A stretch of 64,000 bases of DNA from Aerococcus mictus. Its GTDB lineage: Bacteria > Bacillota > Bacilli > Lactobacillales > Aerococcaceae. Location: NCBI RefSeq assembly GCF_003286595.3, contig NZ_CP132985.1, positions 434,001 through 498,000 of the forward strand, given 5' to 3'. Made by a program: the position numbers and the translations under genes. The notes beneath the pieces were generated by a model. The model was not told where the DNA came from. It was given only the letters and a program-made list of their open reading frames with translations, and ran no database searches. Below are positions 8,389 to 18,250 of the stretch, one piece after another (the stretch's first letter is position 1; each line of letters starts with the position of its first letter).

Positions 8389-9651
8389 ATGAATATTATT
8401 GATGAATTAGAATGGCGTGGCGCAATTAACCAGCAAACCGATGAAGCAGGTTTAAAAGACTATGTTGAAAACCATTCGATCAGTCTCTATTGTGGGGTTG
8501 ACCCTACTGGGGATTCCTTGCATATTGGCCACTTGATTCCTTTTATCATGTTAAAACGTTTCCAATTACAAGGCCATCGTCCGGTGATCTTAATTGGAGG
8601 AGCGACTGGTTCGATTGGTGATCCATCTGGTCGGAGTGAAGAACGGCAACTACAATCCATGGAGGTTGTTAATGAAAATGCCCGTAAGCTGACCGCTCAA
8701 ATGGAAAAACTCTTCCTCAAGGATCCTAATGCCCAATTCCGCCTAGTCAATAACTATGCTTGGACCAAGGACTTGTCCTTACTAGACTTCTTGCGTGACT
8801 ATGGGAAATTATTCAATATCAATACCATGTTGGCTAAGGATGTGGTAGCTTCGCGTCTCGAACACGGGATTTCCTTTACTGAATTTACCTATCAAATCCT
8901 TCAATCCATGGACTTCTTACACTTATACCGGGAAGAAGATGTCCGTTTACAAATTGGTGGGGCTGACCAATGGGGCAATATTACCAGTGGTTTAGATTTG
9001 ATTCGTAAGGTGGAAGGCCCTGAAGCCAAGGCCTTCGGTTTAACCATCCCCCTCATGTTGAAGGCAGATGGCACAAAATTTGGTAAAACCGCTGGTGGGG
9101 CCGTTTGGTTAGATCCTGAAAAAACCTCTCCTTATGAGTTCTACCAATTTTGGGTTAACCAAGATGATGCTGATGTGGTTAAATACTTGAAATATTTCAC
9201 CTTCCTGTCAAAAGAAGAGATTGCTGAATTAGCCGAAAAAGTTGCCACCGAACCTCATAAACGGGAGGCTCAAAAGACTTTAGCCAAGGAAATGACCCTC
9301 TTTGTTCATGGGGAGGAAGGCTTAGCCGATGCCTTAAGTATTACTGAAGCCCTCTTTTCAGGAGACATTAAGAATCTCAGTGCCAAGCAAATTGAACAGG
9401 GCTTTAATAATATGCCTGGAGCCCAAGTACCTAGAGAGACTGCTAACTTAGCGGTATGGCTAGTGGATAACGGAGTAGAGAGCTCCCGGCGACAATCCCG
9501 TGAAGACATTAAAAATGGGGCCATCTATATTAATGGCGAGCGGATCCAAGACATTGATTATGAGATTTCACCTGCTGATGCTATCGAAGATAAATACATT
9601 GTCGTGCGGCGGGGTAAGAAGAAATATTTCTTAATGACTTTTGTTGATTAA
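8389..9651 (+). CDS. tyrS: Tyrosyl-tRNA synthetase
   Basis: A class I synthetase of 420 residues charging tRNA-Tyr. Visible are the HIGH motif in GDSLHIGHLIPF (about residues 43-54), the tyrosine-binding YQILQSMDF and GGADQWGN, the KMSKS-equivalent KFGKTAGG (about 230-237), and a C-terminal S4 RNA-binding domain (about 350-415). Length is standard. It is transcribed alone behind its T-box, with ribosome site AGAAGGAG before the ATG. No clear terminator separates it from metG, which has its own promoter. Confidence 0.97.
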   Translation: MNIIDELEWRGAINQQTDEAGLKDYVENHSISLYCGVDPTGDSLHIGHLIPFIMLKRFQLQGHRPVILIGGATGSIGDPSGRSEERQLQSMEVVNENARKLTAQMEKLFLKDPNAQFRLVNNYAWTKDLSLLDFLRDYGKLFNINTMLAKDVVASRLEHGISFTEFTYQILQSMDFLHLYREEDVRLQIGGADQWGNITSGLDLIRKVEGPEAKAFGLTIPLMLKADGTKFGKTAGGAVWLDPEKTSPYEFYQFWVNQDDADVVKYLKYFTFLSKEEIAELAEKVATEPHKREAQKTLAKEMTLFVHGEEGLADALSITEALFSGDIKNLSAKQIEQGFNNMPGAQVPRETANLAVWLVDNGVESSRRQSREDIKNGAIYINGERIQDIDYEISPADAIEDKYIVVRRGKKKYFLMTFVD

Positions 9652-9718
9652 AAAGGCCCTATACAAAAAACTTGCTCTTACTAGCATAAACTATCCGTTC
9701 TAAAGGCGACCCGCTTTA

Positions 9719-9727
9719 TGCTATACT
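9719..9727 (+). promoter_or_regulatory. Extended -10 promoter of metG
   Basis: TGCTATACT (TG-extended -10; TATACT at 9722-9727) lies 33 nt before the GTG start. A weak -35 TTCTAA sits 18 nt upstream. Confidence 0.5.
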
Positions 9728-9744
9728 GATTTAGAAATAATTAA

Positions 9745-11760
<2,016 letters not shown>

Positions 11761-11768
11761 TGAAGAGG

Positions 11769-11800
11769 AAGAGACTGTGACTAGACCACAGTCTCTTTTC
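11769..11800 (+). terminator. Terminator after metG
   Basis: Stem GAGACTGTG (11771-11779) / CACAGTCTC (11787-11795) is followed by TTTT. Confidence 0.85.
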
Positions 11801-11818
11801 CATGAAAATGAAAATAAT

Positions 11819-11847
11819 CCTGGATAAATAATAGATTCTTATCCAGG
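11819..11847. repeat. Inverted repeat upstream of tatD
   Basis: Perfect 9-bp arms CCTGGATAA / TTATCCAGG around an 11-nt spacer, between the metG terminator and tatD, without a T-run. It may be an operator or an mRNA hairpin 30 nt before the tatD start. Function unknown. Confidence 0.5.
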
Positions 11848-11876
11848 ACCCTGATTGACAAGAGAGGAGTCTAATC

Positions 11877-12671
11877 ATGCTCTTTGATACACATACCCAC
11901 TTTAATACGGCTGACTTTGACGAGGACCAGGACCAAGCCATTGAGCGGGCCCGTCAAGCCGGCGTTTCAGGCATGGGGATTGTTGGTTTTGACCAAGATA
12001 GTATTGAACGGGGCCTACCCTTAGTGGCCAAACACCCGGATATGGTCGGTATTTATGGCTGGCACCCTACTGAAGCAGGCAAATATAATCAAGACATTGA
12101 GAACTTACTCCTAACTGCCCTAGATACTGACAAGGCAGTTGGAGTAGGGGAGATGGGGCTTGACTTCTATTGGGATGAAGATCCCTTGGAAGTTCAAGAA
12201 AAAGTTTTCCGCCGTCAAATTGCCATTGCTAGAGAAGCTCACTTGCCAGTGATTATCCATAACCGGGATGCTTCAGAGGATGTCTACCGGATTCTCAAAG
12301 ATGAAAAGATTTGGGAAATTGGTGGGATTATGCATACCTTTGGAGAAAGTCGAGAAGATGCCAAACGCTTCTTAGATTTAGGCATGCATCTATCTTTTTC
12401 TGGAGTGATGACCTTCAAGAAAACAAAGGAAGTCCGCTACGTGGCAGCAAACTGTCCCGAAGACCGTCTCTTGATTGAAACTGACTCCCCTTACCTGACC
12501 CCAGAGCCCAAGCGGGGTCAACGGAATGAGTCCGCCAATATCTCCTTTGTTAACAATCGTTTGGCTGATCTTAGACAAACTAGCTATGAAGCTATGGCTA
12601 AGATTACCTATGACAATGCTTGTCGCTTATTTGGAATTGAATGGACGGAAGCTGGTTGGAAGAAAATCTAA
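11877..12671 (+). CDS. tatD: TatD-family metal-dependent hydrolase/DNase
   Basis: A 264-residue TIM-barrel amidohydrolase-type enzyme; characterised members are metal-dependent 3'-5' exonucleases. Metal ligands are visible as FDTHTHFN (residues 3-10), the conserved Glu in GEMGLDFYW, HNRDA, HTFGE and the Asp in ETDSPYLTPEP. First gene of a tight operon with rnmV and rsmA, the classic tatD-rnmV-rsmA arrangement of Firmicutes. Ribosome site GAGAGGAG lies before ATG 11877. The stop codon overlaps the next start by one base. Confidence 0.92.
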   Translation: MLFDTHTHFNTADFDEDQDQAIERARQAGVSGMGIVGFDQDSIERGLPLVAKHPDMVGIYGWHPTEAGKYNQDIENLLLTALDTDKAVGVGEMGLDFYWDEDPLEVQEKVFRRQIAIAREAHLPVIIHNRDASEDVYRILKDEKIWEIGGIMHTFGESREDAKRFLDLGMHLSFSGVMTFKKTKEVRYVAANCPEDRLLIETDSPYLTPEPKRGQRNESANISFVNNRLADLRQTSYEAMAKITYDNACRLFGIEWTEAGWKKI

Positions 12672-13252
12672 TGAAAAAACGCTTAAAAGAGGTTATTGTT
12701 GTTGAAGGCAGGGATGATAGCCAACGTTTAAAACAGTTCTACCAGGTGAAAACCATCGAAACCAATGGCTCAGCCATCAACCAAGAAACCATGGATAAAA
12801 TTAAGCAGGCCCAGGACCTATATGGGGTTATTGTCTTTACTGACCCAGATGTTTCCGGGGAAAAAATCCGTCGCACCATTATGCGGGATGTTCCCGAGGC
12901 CCAACACGCCTTCTTGGAAAGGCAGGATGCCAAGCCCAAGCACAAGGGTAGCTTGGGAGTAGAACACGCCTCTTTTGCGGCCATCGACCAGGCCTTGAGT
13001 GCCGTCTATACGGTAACCACTAGTGGTGAAAGTCAACCGCCTTTTACTGCAGCTGAACTGATGGCACTGGGTCTCTTAGGAGGAGAAGACGCAGCGGCTA
13101 GACGGGACTACCTGACCAGACGTTTGAAAATTGGTCATAGTAATGGCAAGCAATTAGCCAAACGTCTGGCCCTATTTCAAATTTCTCAAGCAGCCGTTTT
13201 GGAAGTCGTCGCAGAATATAATCAAAAAAGAGAAGAAGGAGAACAGCTATGA
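12671..13252 (+). CDS. rnmV: Ribonuclease M5 (5S rRNA maturation)
   Basis: A 193-residue Toprim-domain nuclease that matures 5S rRNA precursors with help from ribosomal protein L18. The Toprim signature EVIVVEGRDD with its catalytic Glu is at residues 6-15, followed by the acidic pair VFTDPDVSGEKIR. A longer frame reaches back to 12641, but the ATG at 12671 overlapping the tatD stop (TAATG) gives the family-typical N terminus MKKRLKEVIVVEG and is preferred. It overlaps rsmA by ATGA. Confidence 0.93.
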   Translation: MKKRLKEVIVVEGRDDSQRLKQFYQVKTIETNGSAINQETMDKIKQAQDLYGVIVFTDPDVSGEKIRRTIMRDVPEAQHAFLERQDAKPKHKGSLGVEHASFAAIDQALSAVYTVTTSGESQPPFTAAELMALGLLGGEDAAARRDYLTRRLKIGHSNGKQLAKRLALFQISQAAVLEVVAEYNQKREEGEQL

Positions 13253-14133
13253 CTAAATCCTGGATTGCTACCCCTAGCCGGACCAATGCCATTTTGAACC
13301 GTTACCAGCTCGATGCCAAAAAGAGTTTGGGACAAAACTTCCTTATGGAACCCCAAATCCTAGAAAAAATGGTGGAAGCCGCGGCCATTGACCAAGAAAC
13401 TGATGTTATTGAAATTGGTCCGGGGATTGGAGCCTTAACGGAATTTCTCTGTGAAAGTGCTGGCCGGGTCTTAGCTTTTGAAGTTGATGACCGGCTCTTA
13501 CCGGTCTTAGAAGCGGAACTAGGACACTATGATAATCTGACCGTCCTCCACCAAGATATTTTGGAGGCTGATTTAAAGGCTAGCGTGGCCCAGTATTTTC
13601 CTGATTCAAAACGCCTAGCGGTGGTGGCTAACCTTCCCTACTATATAACGACTCCAATTATCTTTCACTTTTTGGAAAGTGACTTAGAGGTCTCTGACTT
13701 TGCCCTCATGATGCAGTATGAGGTCGCCGAACGTCTGACGGCTCAGGCGGGAACCAAGGCTTATAGCGCCTTAACTATTGTCTTAGATTATTACTGCCAG
13801 AGTGAAATAGCTGTCAAAGTACCAAAGACCGTCTTTAAACCCCGGCCCAAGGTGGATTCCGCTGTCCTTCACCTGAAAAGACGGCAAGTCCCTCCTGTCC
13901 AACCACAAAACGAGGACTTGTTCTTTAAGGTCGTCAAGGGGGCCTTCGCTCACCGGCGCAAGACCCTGTGGAATAATTTGAAAACCCTCTTTGCCGGGCA
14001 ATTTCAAGAGCCAGCTGATTTAGAATCAGCCATTGAAGCCGCGGAAATTGATCCTAGGGTCCGGGCTGAGCAACTGACCATTGAAGATTTCTGTCGCTTA
14101 AGTGATGCTTTGAATGAGGCTGGTTTTAAATAA
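13249..14133 (+). CDS. rsmA: 16S rRNA dimethyladenosine transferase (KsgA/RsmA)
   Basis: A 294-residue SAM-dependent methyltransferase that dimethylates two adjacent adenines near the 3' end of 16S rRNA. Motifs: KKSLGQNFL (about residues 24-32), SAM motif IEIGPGIGALT (about 57-67), FEVDDRL, and the N6-adenine motif NLPYYITTPI (about 127-136). Its start overlaps the rnmV stop (ATGA), implying translational coupling. The stop is followed 12 nt later by structured repeat copy A and then a terminator, so the repeat would lie in the operon's 3' UTR. Confidence 0.96.
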   Translation: MTKSWIATPSRTNAILNRYQLDAKKSLGQNFLMEPQILEKMVEAAAIDQETDVIEIGPGIGALTEFLCESAGRVLAFEVDDRLLPVLEAELGHYDNLTVLHQDILEADLKASVAQYFPDSKRLAVVANLPYYITTPIIFHFLESDLEVSDFALMMQYEVAERLTAQAGTKAYSALTIVLDYYCQSEIAVKVPKTVFKPRPKVDSAVLHLKRRQVPPVQPQNEDLFFKVVKGAFAHRRKTLWNNLKTLFAGQFQEPADLESAIEAAEIDPRVRAEQLTIEDFCRLSDALNEAGFK

Positions 14134-14145
14134 GTGCTTTAAGAA

Positions 14146-14262
14146 GGATGTGAGGACGCCGTCAGAGACTTGAATTGCTGGAGGAAAATACCATAAGCAC
14201 AGAATAACTGTGTGTTGGTATTTTCTGAAGCAACTTCAAGTCTGGCGTCTGAACTCGACTAG
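14146..14262 (+). repeat. Structured repeat copy A (3' of rsmA)
   Basis: A hairpin spans 14155-14249 with outer stem GACGCC / GGCGTC, then AGACTTGAA / TTCAAGTCT, TTGCT / AGCAA, an internal loop GGAG opposite TGA, GAAAATACC / GGTATTTTC, a second loop ATAA opposite GTT, and apical GCACAG / CTGTGT. Flanks GGATGTGAG (left) and CTGAACTCGACTA (right) recur in copy B, 39 kb away on the opposite strand. Strand is given as that of the upstream gene rsmA. Together with the terminator at 14305-14342 and the promoter at 14388-14416 this accounts for the 332-bp gap. Confidence 0.85.
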
Positions 14263-14304
14263 AAAGTGTGAGTGGAGCACATTTGATTAGCTAGTTCGTG
14301 TTTT

Positions 14305-14342
14305 AATAAGTGGCTAGGACATTTGTTCCGGCCACTTTTTTA
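14305..14342 (+). terminator. Terminator downstream of repeat copy A
   Basis: AAGTGGCtaGGA / TCCgGCCACTT hairpin followed by a T-run. It closes the tatD-rnmV-rsmA transcript after repeat A. Confidence 0.8.
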
Positions 14343-14387
14343 TTTAACGGAACCGGAAGTAACCCCATCACCCTAGCGAAGATAATC

Positions 14388-14416
14388 TTTATTTAATGTA
14401 ATGACCATGATAAAAT
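14388..14416 (+). promoter_or_regulatory. Candidate promoter of the ABC-2 exporter operon
   Basis: TTTATT (14388-14393), a 17-nt spacer and TAAAAT (14411-14416), about 50 nt before the TTG start. Weak but the best match in the gap. Confidence 0.35.
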
Positions 14417-14465
14417 GTATAACAATTAAAACTGAAAAGTTATAGAGTAGGAAAGAGATGGTAAT

Positions 14466-15227
14466 TTGCCTAAAGTATTAGAAGTTAGCCACTTAAATAA
14501 AGTTTTCCAAAATAAAAAGGAAAGCTTCCAGGCCGTCAAAGATGTGTCTTTGACCATTGATGAAGGCGAGATTCTCTCGATTATTGGGCCTAATGGAGCG
14601 GGGAAGACAACTCTCTTATCCATGTTGGGTGGCTATTTATTACCCAGTTCAGGCGCAATTCTTGTCAACGGGGTTGATGTCTTGGCCAATCCCCACCATG
14701 GTTTGATTGGAGTCTCTTTTGGGGGTGATTTGGGCTTTTATGATAAGGTCTCAGCCCAAGATAACCTGTTCTTCTTTGCTGATTTGACCAATATTCCTAC
14801 TAGGGACCGTAAGTCTGAAGTCGACCGTGTCCTGGACATCGTTAAGCTAACCGATCAAAAAAATAAGACGGTGGAAAACTATTCCAAGGGGATGAAGCAA
14901 CGCCTCCATATTGCCCGGGCCTTATTGGGCAAACCTGCCTTACTTTTACTCGATGAACCAACTAATGGAATTGATGTGGAAATTTCACAAGACATCCATC
15001 AAACCATTCGGGATTTGGCTAGTCAAGAAGGCTTAGCGGTCCTATTGACCAGCCATATGATGGGCGAAGTGGAGAGCTTAGCTAAACGCATTATCCTTTT
15101 AGGTAGGGGCGAGATCCAGTACCAGGGCAGTGTCAAAGACATTGTTAAATTGTCGGGAGTAGAACATATTGACCGACCAGCTACCCTGGAAGAATCCTAT
15201 CTGGCCTTAGCGCCGCGATTGAGGTGA
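14466..15227 (+). CDS. ABC-2 type exporter, ATP-binding subunit
   Basis: A 253-residue ATPase with Walker A GPNGAGKTT (about residues 39-47), signature NYSKGMKQRLHIARAL (about 139-154), Walker B LLLLDEPTNGID (about 159-170) and an H-loop (TSHMM). KGMKQR instead of SGGQ is typical of the NatA/ABC-2 (drug, Na+ or lipid export) branch. TTG at 14466 is the start; the nearby ATG at 14458 is out of frame. It heads a three-gene operon with two dissimilar permeases. The substrate is unknown. Confidence 0.85.
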   Translation: MPKVLEVSHLNKVFQNKKESFQAVKDVSLTIDEGEILSIIGPNGAGKTTLLSMLGGYLLPSSGAILVNGVDVLANPHHGLIGVSFGGDLGFYDKVSAQDNLFFFADLTNIPTRDRKSEVDRVLDIVKLTDQKNKTVENYSKGMKQRLHIARALLGKPALLLLDEPTNGIDVEISQDIHQTIRDLASQEGLAVLLTSHMMGEVESLAKRIILLGRGEIQYQGSVKDIVKLSGVEHIDRPATLEESYLALAPRLR

Positions 15228-15231
15228 TTAC

Positions 15232-15969
15232 ATGGGTCGCTTTTTACGTCTGTATAGCTTTCACTTAAAAGTCTATATGAAAAATTCTTATTTCTTCTGG
15301 CTGCCTATTACTAGCACCTTAACTTTTTTCTGTTTGCAGTATATTGCCCTTTATGCGTCTGGGAGCGCTAGTGACCCTGATTTGTGGCTAAGGAGTGGGG
15401 TTTTTGGCCTCTGGACTTCGGCCACCACCGCCACAGGTTCGATTGGCTACCAGCGTCACTTAGGGACCTTGCCTTATTTGATTAACACCCAAGTGGGGGA
15501 TGCCTATTCCTTACTAAGTTTATTACTGCCAGCTGCCTCCTTTGGCTTACTGAGTTTTCCCTTAGCTTATCTCTTAGCCCTTGTTTTTAAAACGGGCATC
15601 CAAGTCTTTACTCTGTCCATGCTAGTTCAGGTGCTGATGCTCTTTTTAGGCGCTGTGGTGATGGATTTATTCATTGCTGGCTTTTTTGTTTTAACCCCTA
15701 ATGCAATTATTTATGAAGAATTACTCCACTTACCTGTCATGCTGCTTTCTGGCTTACTGGGGACTTTTGCCCTGGCCAGTCATTGGATCAGCTGGACCCA
15801 GTGGCTGATTCCGATCATCTATCCGATTCAAGCCCTTTTAGGGCGGGGGGACCACTTATCGATAGTGGCTTATGGTTTTTCTTTAGTCTTGTGGTTGGTC
15901 CTGGCAGTCACTTTGGGCTCTTATCTCTTAAGGTCAGCCCGTAAGCAAGGTTTAGGGAGGCGATTTTAA
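15232..15969 (+). CDS. ABC-2 exporter permease subunit 1
   Basis: A 245-residue integral membrane protein with about six hydrophobic segments (roughly residues 19-41, 52-72, 90-115, 120-150, 160-185, 215-238). It follows the ATPase by 4 nt and overlaps the next permease by one base. No residue motif identifies the substrate; assignment rests on topology and operon context. Confidence 0.7.
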   Translation: MGRFLRLYSFHLKVYMKNSYFFWLPITSTLTFFCLQYIALYASGSASDPDLWLRSGVFGLWTSATTATGSIGYQRHLGTLPYLINTQVGDAYSLLSLLLPAASFGLLSFPLAYLLALVFKTGIQVFTLSMLVQVLMLFLGAVVMDLFIAGFFVLTPNAIIYEELLHLPVMLLSGLLGTFALASHWISWTQWLIPIIYPIQALLGRGDHLSIVAYGFSLVLWLVLAVTLGSYLLRSARKQGLGRRF

Positions 15970-16670
15970 TGCGGATTCAAATGAAATCCTTACCCTTTTT
16001 ACAGAATAAGAAATTGATCCTTATCCATTTTCTGATCCTACCGATTATTCAGATCCTCGTTATCCTCCTCCTCAATCAACAGTATGCTAAGGGGCTTAAT
16101 CCCCAAGTGGCTATGGCCTCAGTTTATTTGTCGGCCAATAGCTTCTGCTTATCGACCATGGCTTATCTTTTAGTGGTGGATTATTTAAGCCAAATTTTTC
16201 GGGAAGTCCTGGTCCATAAGCCCTGGTCTTTAAGCTATTGGGGTAGGAAGTTTGCTACTAGTCTCTTGTTAAGTCTAATCATGTTTTTGATCAACGGCGG
16301 CCTCTTACTGATGATTGGCGTGGACAACTTATATTTTTGGCGCTGCCTGGCCGCTTTACCGCTTTCCTTATTATTTAGTGCAGGATTAGGGATTGCCGGT
16401 TATTTATTAAGTGTCCACCGCGATAATATCTATCTCTTTACCAACCTCTTTACCGCCATCCTGCCGCTTATGGCTGGTGTGGTTGCCCCTATTTCTGCTT
16501 ACCCACCTCTCTTTAAGGAGGCTAGCTATGTCTTCCCTTATGGTCAAGTGGTAGAGGGGATTTACCAGGGGGAGACCAGTGTTTTATTCATTTTAGTATA
16601 CATCGCTATCATTTTTGCTTTTAACTACTCCTGCTTAAAGGGGCTAAAAAAACAGCTAATGGCAGGTTAG
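15969..16670 (+). CDS. ABC-2 exporter permease subunit 2
   Basis: A 233-residue integral membrane protein with about six hydrophobic segments, starting with a basic cytoplasmic N terminus (MRIQMKSLPFLQNKKL). Translationally coupled to the preceding permease (TAATG). With the upstream ATPase and permease it would form a heterodimeric exporter. No terminator is obvious before veg, which has its own promoter. Confidence 0.7.
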   Translation: MRIQMKSLPFLQNKKLILIHFLILPIIQILVILLLNQQYAKGLNPQVAMASVYLSANSFCLSTMAYLLVVDYLSQIFREVLVHKPWSLSYWGRKFATSLLLSLIMFLINGGLLLMIGVDNLYFWRCLAALPLSLLFSAGLGIAGYLLSVHRDNIYLFTNLFTAILPLMAGVVAPISAYPPLFKEASYVFPYGQVVEGIYQGETSVLFILVYIAIIFAFNYSCLKGLKKQLMAG

Positions 16671-16794
16671 GAATATGATGAAGTTGTCCTCCAAGTGATT
16701 GGATTTTAGCTGGTGTTTTGAGGAGAAAATCCTCCTTATAAATCCTTTTAGAAAATGCTTTAGAGGCCTTGACAATGAAGCTTTTATTGTGCTA

Positions 16795-16823
16795 TTGTAA
16801 AAAGATTGACTTTGTGTTATAAT
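16795..16823 (+). promoter_or_regulatory. veg promoter
   Basis: TTGTAA (16795-16800), a 17-nt spacer and perfect TATAAT (16818-16823), 22 nt before the veg ATG. A second promoter, TTGACA (about 16769) with TATTGT 18 nt later, lies just upstream, so veg may have tandem promoters. Confidence 0.75.
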
Positions 16824-16845
16824 GGGCTTATCAAGGGGTGATGGC

Positions 16846-17079
16846 ATGCCAAGTAATTTACAAAGTATTAAGGCAGGCTTAGAGGAAAATATTGGTAAAC
16901 CGATCCAAGTAACGCAACAAACAGGGAGAAAACGGATCACTATCCGTAATGGGATCTTAAGTGATACCTTTCCAGCCGTATTTGTTGTTGAACTCGACCA
17001 AGATGAAAATCAGTTTGAGCGCGTATGCTATAGCTATACCGACTTATTAACTGAAAGCATCGAAATTGAGTTTCCCTAA
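16846..17079 (+). CDS. veg: Veg protein
   Basis: A 77-residue basic-to-acidic small cytoplasmic protein matching the Veg family of Firmicutes: N-terminal MPSNLQSIKAGLEENIGKP, the R-K-R-x-T-I-R-N-G core, and the highly conserved C-terminal FVVELDQDENQFERVCYSYT and DLLTES segments. In Bacillus, Veg has been linked to biofilm gene control. A frame extends upstream to 16822, but ATG 16846 has AGGGGTG at proper spacing and gives the family N terminus. A strong terminator follows. Confidence 0.93.
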   Translation: MPSNLQSIKAGLEENIGKPIQVTQQTGRKRITIRNGILSDTFPAVFVVELDQDENQFERVCYSYTDLLTESIEIEFP

Positions 17080-17101
17080 TATTGTGCGTAATTAGTGATT
17101 G

Positions 17102-17156
17102 AGAAGAGGTGTAAGCAGCATGCAAAACCATGCTACTTACACCTCTTTTCTTTATC
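17102..17156 (+). terminator. Terminator after veg
   Basis: Long hairpin: AGAGGTGTAAG / CTTACACCTCT continuing into AGCATG / CATGCT with a 6-nt loop, followed by TTTC TTT. Confidence 0.9.
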
Positions 17157-17237
17157 CCTTGCCTTCTCAGTTGAGGAATCAAGTAGTCATGTTAAAATAA
17201 GAATAATTAGACCAGTAAAAGAGAGGGGTGAAGCAAA

Positions 17238-18110
17238 ATGGCTATTCGAGAAAAAGCTCTGGCTAAGATTAATCTCGCCCAAGATATCTACTATCAAGCA
17301 GAGGATGACTGCTTTTACTTTGATATGGTCATGGCCTCAGTTGACCTGGCTGATTACCTGGCCATTGAGGAAAACGATAGTGGTGAGATTTTTATCCGGT
17401 CTAACCAACATTTTCTGCCCCGGGACCGACGTAACCACGCCTACCAAGCTGCTGTAAAAATGAGGGAACTCGCCGGTCTCGATCGGGGCGTAACTATCTC
17501 TATCCGCAAGTATATTCCGGTTTCAGCCGGACTTGGGGGCGGATCGAGCGACGCAGCGGCGGTCATTCGCGGGCTAAACCGCCTCTGGCATTTGGATTGG
17601 TCCCTTGACCAACTCATGGATATTGCCGTAACCATTGATAGTGATGCTCCCTATTGTTTAAGAGGGGGCTTGTGTCGGATGACCGGTTCGGGCAGCAATT
17701 ATGAACCCTTACCGTCCTTACCTTCAAGCTGGCTGGTCCTAGCTAAACCTGCTTTTTCTATTTCCACCCCAAAGATGTTAGCTGCCTTAAAAGACCATCC
17801 CCAAAAGCTTTCCACCCATGCGGGTCCGGTAACCGAGGCCATTAAGAACGGCGATTATCAACAAGTGATGGCAGAAGTTGGCAATTCCCTAGAGGCCATT
17901 ACTTTTAGCTATTATCCCAAGTTAAAAGCCTTAAAGGAACGGATGCAAAATTTCGGCGCCCAAGGGGTAACCATGACGGGGAGCGGGTCGACCATTATTG
18001 GCTTTACCCGCCAGCAACAACAAGCTAAACGGATTTATAATGGCCTAAAAGGCTTTTGCGAAGAGGTTTATGTGGTAAGAATGAATCAAAATCTCAGAAA
18101 TATTAGTTAA
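17238..18110 (+). CDS. ispE: 4-diphosphocytidyl-2-C-methyl-D-erythritol kinase (IspE/Ipk)
   Basis: A 290-residue GHMP kinase. The substrate motif EKALAKINLAQDIYY is at the N terminus, the ATP motif PVSAGLGGGSSDAAA at about residues 94-108, and the third GHMP motif MTGSGSTIIGF near residue 245. IspE phosphorylates CDP-methylerythritol in the MEP isoprenoid route. Many Lactobacillales keep this gene although they make isoprenoids from mevalonate, so its role here may differ. The veg-ispE-purR order is conserved in Firmicutes; here a zinc transporter sits between ispE and purR. Ribosome site GAGGGGTGA. Confidence 0.85.
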   Translation: MAIREKALAKINLAQDIYYQAEDDCFYFDMVMASVDLADYLAIEENDSGEIFIRSNQHFLPRDRRNHAYQAAVKMRELAGLDRGVTISIRKYIPVSAGLGGGSSDAAAVIRGLNRLWHLDWSLDQLMDIAVTIDSDAPYCLRGGLCRMTGSGSNYEPLPSLPSSWLVLAKPAFSISTPKMLAALKDHPQKLSTHAGPVTEAIKNGDYQQVMAEVGNSLEAITFSYYPKLKALKERMQNFGAQGVTMTGSGSTIIGFTRQQQQAKRIYNGLKGFCEEVYVVRMNQNLRNIS

Positions 18111-18136
18111 GATTGCTTACTTTTATTGGGGCTCAC

Positions 18137-18162
18137 CTGGGGCAAAAGCCCCAGTTTTTTTT
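18137..18162 (+). terminator. Terminator after ispE
   Basis: CTGGGGC / GCCCCAG stem with AAAA loop and a run of eight T. Confidence 0.9.
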
Positions 18163-18184
18163 ATTTTAAATAGGAGAGATTATC

Positions 18185-18213
18185 TTGCGGCTGGCGAGGA
18201 TGTGTGCTATATT
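18185..18213 (+). promoter_or_regulatory. Promoter of the adcACB zinc operon
   Basis: TTGCGG (18185-18190), a 17-nt spacer and TATATT (18208-18213), also TG-extended (TGCTATATT). The Zur-type operator begins immediately after, covering the expected start of transcription. Confidence 0.75.
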
Positions 18214-18234
18214 AAATCGTAAGAGTTACGATTT
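18214..18234 (+). promoter_or_regulatory. Zur-type operator
   Basis: A perfect 9-bp inverted repeat, AAATCGTAA-GAG-TTACGATTT. The Bacillus Zur consensus is AAATCGTAATNATTACGATTT; only the bases flanking the centre differ. It directly abuts the -10. This indicates a Fur-family zinc repressor rather than the MarR-family AdcR that controls this transporter in streptococci. Confidence 0.85.
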
Positions 18235-18250
18235 GTAAGGAGGCTTTATC

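Noticed and set aside
17095..17457. 120-aa plus-strand frame over the veg terminator
   Set aside because: It begins inside the veg terminator and overlaps ispE in another frame; ispE has the clear motifs and ribosome site.
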